The notes under the pieces: model-generated | The model's database searches: none | What the model was told of the DNA's origin: nothing | Seen by the model: the letters and a program-made list of their open reading frames with translations, nothing else | Program-made: the position numbers and the translations under genes | Origin: Chara braunii | Lineage: Eukaryota; Streptophyta; Charophyceae; Charales; Characeae | Assembly (NCBI GenBank): GCA_003427395.1 | Contig: BFEA01000127.1 | Span: forward strand, 3,009,964-3,031,453 | DNA: 21,490 bases | Direction: 5' to 3' | Part shown: positions 16,215-21,490 of the stretch, in pieces | Position numbering within the stretch: the stretch's first letter is position 1 | How the letters are laid out: the number at the start of each line of letters is the position of its first letter

Positions 16215-17042
16215 GTGGAGAGCTTTGAGGACGACCTCTTCGATTTGGACGGCCGATTGGCCATGTTCAACGCCCAAGTTTCTAAGTCGCCCTCAGTATG
16301 CAAATCGGGGACACCTCTCGCTACACCCACCTCAGGCGGTTCCACGCACGTGTCCTCCTCAACGTCTATCAAGAGGGGTGGGTTGTCCCGTCTGAGGAGT
16401 TCGTAGGGGGAGTTTATTCGTCTCACACCGCAGCGCGAACGTCTTCAACCCGGCCAACCAGTTCCTCCGGACCATCCACATCTCTTGGCTCCTGAAAGGC
16501 CCTACCACATGGGCGACAAACACACCTTCTCCACAACCGAAGATTGGGGCCATGATATTGTGTGGCACCCTGACCATTTCCAGCCAATCCTTCTCGAAAG
16601 CGACTGGGCAGTGGTTGTGAGGGACCTAAGTGGAGGGTGGGTATATGACGATCGTTCGGACCTCAAGACATTCAAATCTCACGCCTACGATGCGGTATTG
16701 GAGAGATTAAGTGAGGTCAATCGAGGAAGTAAGGACGACCCTGCTCTGCGCGCATACGGGGACACGCTGTTCGATTTCTTGCAGTCAAATAAATGGCTGG
16801 AAATATCCTCCGCATTCTACAACCTCCCGTCAAGCTTGTCAATTAATCAAGTAAGTTGGGAGTTGCCTGCGACCACCCCGCCGACTGGAGTTGTGAAGCG
16901 CAAGTCTCGCGGAAAGGACGACGAAGGGGACGGCCAAGGCGACGAGCAACGCGGAACCGGAGGGGGGAGTGAACAGCGCTCGACGAAACAACGGTCTCCG
17001 GGGCACGAGGGGGGCGAAGAGGGGAAAAAGGGCAGCCGATAG
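16215..17042 (+). pseudogene. Middle of the tail, copy B
   Basis: After the one-base shift the frame resumes (FEDDLFDLDGRLAMFNAQV) and meets TAG at 16404. From 16485 it carries a conserved domain also present in copy A (HMGDKHTFSTTEDW, IVWHPDHFQP, GGWVYDDRSDL, YGDTLFDFLQSNKWLE). The match between copies suggests this part once folded. It then enters a Lys/Gly/Glu-rich stretch and stops at TAG 17040, where copy A has GAG. Confidence 0.55.
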
Positions 17043-18086
17043 AAGAAAAAGCTTCGCAGTGGAGAGAAGACAAAGCATCACAGAGGAGACGGGCAGGGGT
17101 TCGATGCCGACCGCGACGAGGACTGTGGGGTTCTGGCGGTAACAGGCAGCACCTCAATGGAGACGGGGAACGACTTCAGGCCTGGGTGGATTACGCCGCC
17201 TGGCGATCAGGACCCTGTGATTAGCTCCACCAGCGCAACACAGTTTATCGATGCGGTCGACGGGGCAGTTGTTGCAAAGGATGGAACTTGCTTCGCTCAG
17301 CTTCAAAAACGATTGGCGGATTGTCTCGGATCAATCCGAACCACGGAGACGACGACGTTGTCCGGAACTCAGTGCCTTGTGGGAAGCGAGACGACAACAT
17401 ACCACGGGTCCGACAACAACAAGTTGGAACCATGTTCTATTTCGCCTCAAAAGGAAGTTTGGATTAATCCGAACCCGGAAGCCAGTACCGTTGAGAGAGC
17501 ACAGCGGTCTACGGAACTCGAACATGTGGTCCTGGTTTCCGAAAACCCTGGCGGCGAAATTCGGATTCATCCAAACCAGGAGGACGTGTCTGCCATGACA
17601 GACGATCGGTGTAAGGACGCCGTAATGCTGTGCATGGAAGTCTGCAAGGAGCTGCAGGCAGACTGTCAGACTAAGGGTGAGTTAGCGACCAGTTTCAATG
17701 TCGAGTCCCCCACACTCGGAGACGAATGTCTGGTGACGGTGCGCGCTTCGTTACCAGTCTTAAGCGACTCTCCGGTGAAAGTGGACACGTCGGCGCCATT
17801 GAAAACTGTGGGGGCTCGGATGAATCCGAACCAGGGCCCTGTGAGCATGTCCCTCCATGATGCAGCTTTGGAGACGACAGTAATTCGGATGCATCCGAGA
17901 CACACGGACGCAGGACTTGAACTGGCTGGCGTTGAAGGTTGTGGACATGTGACGACTTTAGACAAGGTGGACGGGTCCTCGCCGACACATTCCGCCGACG
18001 ACCGGATTGATCCGACACTCAGCGACGTGAGGTTGCCCCGCGTTACTTCGGGACATGATATGTATGTCGTCGGGTTGGAGCAATGA
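17043..18086 (+). pseudogene. Palindrome-bearing tail, copy B
   Basis: The same frame continues past TAG 17040. It encodes the low-complexity tail with VLAVTGS, FAQLQKRLADCLGSIRT, WINPN, RIHPN, RMNPN and RMHPR, mirroring copy A at each site. It ends at TGA 18084 in a region where the copies differ by indels. I recognise no domain. Confidence 0.5.
17327..18014 (+). repeat. Palindrome cluster inside the coding tail, copy B
   Basis: Exact cores lie at 17327, 17817, 17886 and 18003, with one-mismatch cores at 17460 and 17562. They align with those of copy A at 7388, 7854, 7923, 8022, 7521 and 7623. The centre at 17886 is GC where copy A has TC. The 18003 core is exact here but has one mismatch in copy A. 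Confidence 0.85.
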
Positions 18087-18569
18087 GTTGAGACGGGATA
18101 CGTCGACTCCTTGTACTCCGGCCTTCACGACGAAGCGATGGGAGAGGACGTTCTTAGGAAGGCCTCTGACGCTGTTGGAGATAGCTTTTTTTATTTGAGT
18201 GACGACGACGAAAACACACCGCACGAGGACAAGAAGTTAAGGGGGGGACAGGTGTTGTTGGACATCCATGGAACCTTGAGCCCAACACAATACGACACAT
18301 TGGCGATAGAGAAAACACAACCTGTCGATATTGTGGACGTCGATGTCCGGAGACGGACATAATAAAATTGACCGTCGCGGACGTGGAAGATTTCCGCCAT
18401 CGGGATGAAGATGAATTTATGCCGTCTCCGGTCATCGACGCCGACATCTCAAACCTGTCAAGTCTCCCTGGGGGTTTGGAGCATGTCGTCGCCGCGACGA
18501 TGCGCACAGGGGCGCCAATCGTGTTGGGACTGCCATCGGTGGGCTCTGATGACGTGGAAGCTAAGCCTG
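18087..18569 (+). pseudogene. Acidic end of the long exon, copy B
   Basis: Beyond TGA 18084 the frame continues (GLHDEAMGEDVLRKASDAV, SDDDENT, LDIHGTLSPTQYDTL) and is broken by a small rearrangement near 18350 relative to copy A. It then resumes in another frame (VIDADISNLSSLPGG to KPG). It ends at the conserved donor CCTG|GTAAGC at 18570. The TAC at SPTQYDT is the unmutated form of the copy-A stop at 8268. Confidence 0.5.
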
Positions 18570-18775
18570 GTAAGCACTGACTTTCTCTGCTTGCTTCCCG
18601 CTCGTAAGCCCGTTCGTGAAGTGTTGTTTGCTTCGTCGCTTTCGGGGAGTTGTATACGCAGCCGCCAACTGGACTGTGACGATGGGGTTCGTGAGGTGCT
18701 GTTTGCTTGGTTGCTCGTGTGAATTTGTGTTGTTGATCTCCGGCTCAACTCTCTGGGTGGCAATTTCTTGTACAA
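18570..18775 (+). other. Intron 2 of copy B with damaged acceptor
   Basis: The donor GTAAGC is intact. The acceptor that reads TACAG|GT in copy A reads TACAA|GT here. Because the AAG that follows still offers an AG one base later, splicing may be shifted by one base, changing the frame. Confidence 0.5.
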
Positions 18776-19143
18776 GTCGACGAACTCGTGGGCAAACACA
18801 CATGTCGCAGGAGCCGCCTGCCCCCGCCAGGTTGTCAGTCCTGGTTGCGGGAGGCAGTGGTCGTCGCGATGTCACTGATTCGTTTCCTGGGAACACTAAG
18901 CCTCGGGGCCCTCCCGAAAGGGTAGTTTTGCCCATAGTGGGCCCTCATGCAAGACTCGTTGCAGAGGCAGCGGGTGTTGCCGAAAAAAACTGCAAGGAAT
19001 TCCTTATCGAAGCTTGCAAGGATATAAAAAAGGACAGTGCTAGTTTAGACTCAACTGTGTGTAGAAGGTCCAGAAGTAGGGGTGACGTTATGCGTGAACT
19101 TTTCAGGCCACAGAGTAGCAGTTCGTCGAACCATGGCCGCTAG
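18776..19143 (+). CDS. Exon-3 peptide, copy B
   Basis: This is the counterpart of 8700-9064. CGA is kept where copy A has TGA (8702), so the segment is open through RRTRGQTHMSQEPP to the shared TAG at 19141. It keeps the helical core (LVAEAAGVAEKNCKEFLIEA) and the Arg/Ser-rich end. Function is unknown. Confidence 0.5.
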
Positions 19144-19185
19144 GACGGCGTTTTCTCATAGTCACCCGTTCTTTGTGCTTGCTGT

Positions 19186-19914
19186 GTGCTGCGGGTGTTT
19201 GTTGAACAGGGTTTCCTCGAGATGGAAGAGCAGTCCTTGAAGACGTTATCTGCTCCCGGGTTGCCGCTCACTATTATCGTCACGCGTTTGTCGTCGCACA
19301 ATTTACAGGTATCCGTCAAAGACATCGTCGCACTTGTGGATGGATCCGGGGAGATCAACGATGAGGTTGTCAATTTCTACATGGCGATGCTACTGGACGA
19401 CTGCGGCCGGACTGCCGCTACCATGAAGACGTACACATTTAACTCTTTCTTCGCCTCTACTCTGCTTCTGCGAGGTCCGGGAGCTGTTAGCAGGTGGGCT
19501 AAAGATGTCGACTTCCTGTCTCATGACCTCATCTTGGCACCAGTGCACACGGACGGCGAACATTGGAGCCTTTTGGCCATTGACTTCTCTAGACGTGTTT
19601 TGGAAATCTATGATTCTTTCTCGTATTCGTCATCCAAAGATGACTTCTATTCCGCACTTTTAGATTAGACTGTTAAATTTTTGAACACGGTGGAAGGTGC
19701 CGCCGGTGATGATCGCACTTTCGATCCCTTCGCGCGCGCGGTCCGCGTGAAAGGTGTCCCTCGGCTGCACGACGGGGCTAGTTGTGGGGTGTTCATGTTG
19801 ATGTTCGCTTCCTGTTTGGCGAGAGGTTTACGTCCACCTTTTGGTTTCTCCCATAAACACATCTCCTCTATCAGAGCTAGACTAGCTGAGGTGATTTGCA
19901 ATGTTGGTAGGTAA
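19186..19914 (+). pseudogene. Ulp1/SENP-type C48 protease, copy B
   Basis: The N-terminal frame is intact here, with a possible ATG at 19222, unlike copy A. It contains INDEVVNFYMAMLL, GEHWSLLAIDF and IYDSF. TAG at 19666 interrupts the domain between the catalytic Asp and Cys. The frame then continues with HDGASCGVFML, but the oxyanion Gln is replaced by Leu (CTG at 19765; CAG in copy A), so even a readthrough product should be inactive. The final TAA lies in the conserved GTAAGC at 19911. Confidence 0.75.
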
Positions 19915-20683
19915 GCGTCTATCTATTTGTTGATCATGTAGTGTAGAAGGGTTGACGTAAAATAATATTTCGTTCTTCTCCGGATGAAATTTGTTCCTTT
20001 TCATTTTTCCATGAGAGACTAGTAGGTGTTCTCGGGTTGTTTTAGAACAGAACTGGCTGTCACTGCCCGGATATCTCCGGGTGGAATTGTCACGTCCCCG
20101 GCGTGTTTGTGATCGACAATATTGTTCTTTCTCATTGGCAATCAATTATCACGAACGTTCTCGTGGTGGGGCCGCGTGTTTCGTGATTGACTTTCTCGTT
20201 TTCGTCATTGAATGTTGTCAAGTGTGGTGTGATTTTCTGCCCGCATACTCGGATGCATCCGGACTCCATCTAACTCTATATTTTTCTGCCTCTCTCCCGA
20301 ACCTCCCCCGTCGTCTACACTCATCTATGCATTTTCACTTTGAATATTGTGAGGCATCACAGAGAACAAAATACAACACACGGGCCTCTTTCTACATTTG
20401 ATGGTCCGTCTGGCCCTCCGCACTGGGTGCTTTTTGATTCCAACATTGAATGTTGTCAATTCTTTGGTTCATCAAAGTTCCCCATCTGCACGAGCATTCA
20501 TACATTCGGTTCCTATGCATTAGCCAATAGAAGGAAAAATTTGAATGTATCGAGGGAAGGAAAACCCGAAAGGCGACGCCGATGGCTGCTCGAATGTGAC
20601 GAAATTTGAATTAAGGTAGCGCGGCTGAAAAAACAATTGCATGATTGGGCAAAATTGGATGTTGTGACGGAAGGATAAACCAC
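19915..20683 (+). other. Non-coding 3' region of copy B
   Basis: It is collinear with 9835-10601. It holds an exact palindrome at 20250 and a related CCCGGATATCTCCGGG palindrome at 20066 that is degenerate in copy A. No protein-like frame was found. Confidence 0.5.
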
Positions 20684-20770
20684 AAGGCGAAGTCGATTGG
20701 TACTACAAAGTGACACAAATTGAATTGAGCTGGCACTTATAAACAAAAGAACATTGGATGATTGGTCAAG
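20571..20770 (+). repeat. Tandem repeat of about 114 bases at the end of copy B
   Basis: Sequence from 20571 (AGGCGACGCCGATGG, GTGACGAAATTTGAATT, GCATGATTGG) recurs in diverged form from 20685 (AGGCGAAGTCGATTGG, GTGACACAAATTGAATT, GGATGATTGG). Copy A has the first unit but not the second before its gap. Confidence 0.6.
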
Positions 20771-21360
20771 GCCTCAATTTTCGAAAAAGGATTTCAAGAA
20801 TCAACTGTACATTGATCCGCGCCCTGAAACAGGCACAGGAATAAGAGACTAAATGGTCTCTATTGATAACGATATTTCGGATGCATCCGAAACGAGGAAT
20901 ATGGTGGATGATGGTATGATGCTTCTCTCTCTCTCTCTCTCTCTCTCGCACACACACACCCACAATTGTGTTTAGTTCGATCATTTGCAATTTGCTACGG
21001 ACTCTCTCTCTTGTCATCTCGGATGCATCTGAACTTGGCTTACCCTCGCCTAACAAAAACCTTGTAGCTCTTGTATAGCTAGACTTGTGGTTTTCGCGTG
21101 TTCGTCGAACATGCGTCTCCTGTGCGACATGTCGACATGGAAAAAAATCAGTGCAATCATCCACACGCTCTCTCTGACTCTCTCTCTGTCTCTGTCTCTG
21201 TCCCTCTCTCTGTCTTTGTCTCTGTATCCCTCTCCCTCTCTATCTCTCTGACGCGCTCTCTCTGTCTCTCTCAGCTCTGTCTAAATCGTAGCGAAGCGAC
21301 TCTATTGATCGGACACTTCGGGTGGATCCAAAACACGGAAATGTGGTGGATGATGGTATA

Positions 21361-21362
<2 letters not shown>
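20771..21362. repeat. Dispersed repeat relics with palindromes
   Basis: An exact palindrome lies at 20878 and a one-mismatch one at 21020. The words TATGGTGGATGATGGTAT (20900) and TGTGGTGGATGATGGTAT (21342) each lead into a CT tract. The stretch 21017-21290 resembles the 277-base unit at 11663-12235 in order: palindrome, ACCTTG.. , CGCGTGT.CG, TGCGTCTCCTG, imperfect CT tract. No gene is supported. Confidence 0.6.
20923..20947. repeat. (CT)n microsatellite
   Basis: Short CT tract followed by a CA-rich stretch. Confidence 0.9.
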
Positions 21363-21423
<61 letters not shown>

Positions 21424-21490
21424 TGCCTCTCTCTTTTTCTCCTTGCCTCTCTCTTTCTCTCTCTCTCTCTCTCTGTCTCTGTCTCTCTCT
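21363..21490. repeat. (CT)n microsatellite at window end
   Basis: Long CT tract, pure to about 21420, then interrupted by CCTTGC and T-runs. It continues to the window edge. Confidence 0.95.

Larger units (their letters stand above)
15671..20683 (+). mobile_element. Composite unit, copy B, 5'-truncated
   Basis: The copy is collinear with about 5731-10601. It starts within the motif I part of the methyltransferase-like domain (at ERNP..LCNQLLFF) and ends after GGATAAACCACAA. The ParB-like and N-terminal parts are absent. Identity is high throughout, and both the palindromes and the intron are conserved in place. Damage not shared with copy A includes TAG at 15688, a one-base loss near 16214, TAG at 16404, TAG at 17040, TGA at 18084, an indel near 18350, a lost splice acceptor near 18775 and TAG at 19666. 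The truncated start next to the methyltransferase unit suggests recombination or incomplete copying. Confidence 0.6.

Noticed and set aside
2340-19668. Explaining all stops as methylcytosine deamination
   Set aside because: Where copies can be compared, 8702 and 15688 fit C-to-T, but 8268 (TAC to TAA) and 17040 (GAG to TAG) are transversions, so the rule does not hold generally.
2149-20683. Terminal inverted repeats, LTRs or a poly-A tail for copies A and B
   Set aside because: I looked at the shared 3' end and at the flanks and found none. The 5' end of copy A cannot be fixed from this window.

Overview
This is a eukaryotic window. It has GT-AG introns, long (CT)n microsatellites, a 766-base assembly gap (10634-11399), single-frame genes broken by point mutations, and large diverged repeats. 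No rRNA, tRNA, bacterial operon or CRISPR array was seen. My impression, from memory of similar predicted proteins and without any search, is a streptophyte alga of the Chara type. That is a guess, not a result.

Layout. (1) 1-2148: no convincing gene. It carries a dense cluster of a short palindrome with core CGGAT-NN-ATCCG and partial duplications of the sequence just downstream. (2) 2149-10601: copy A of a large composite unit, read on + . It has a short first exon, then a 6.15-kb exon in one uninterrupted frame (2340-8493) carrying six in-frame stops, a 206-base intron, a small basic exon, and a Ulp1/C48-type cysteine protease. The long exon encodes an unknown N-terminal domain, a charged linker, a ParB-like domain, a domain laid out like a permuted DNA methyltransferase but lacking its catalytic motifs, and a long low-complexity tail containing the palindromes. 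(3) 10634-12716: gap, (CT)n tract and tandem repeats that again contain the palindrome. (4) 12751-15429: a reverse-strand ParB-methyltransferase gene whose methyltransferase motifs (DFPYGF and a DGFSGSSTG glycine loop) are still recognisable. It is broken by three nonsense codons and flanked on each side by three AGGCCT-centred sites with strong hairpins. (5) about 15671-20683: copy B of the composite unit, truncated at its 5' end. It is very similar to copy A (roughly 90 percent by eye) but damaged at different positions. (6) 20684-21490: tandem and dispersed repeats ending in a long (CT)n tract.

How it fits together. Both coding units pair a ParB/Srx-fold domain with a permuted methyltransferase layout: one looks catalytic in design, the other looks like a dead-enzyme relative joined in a locus with a Ulp1 protease. 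Ulp1-like genes are known passengers of plant transposons (some MULE and CACTA elements), but no transposase, integrase or reverse transcriptase was recognised. The most unusual signals are the 22 exact copies of the 12-base palindrome (about 0.02 expected by chance), the AGGCCT hairpins bounding the reverse-strand gene, and the dead-methyltransferase-plus-protease composite. All coding units appear to be decayed copies, so functional relatives would have to be elsewhere in the genome.
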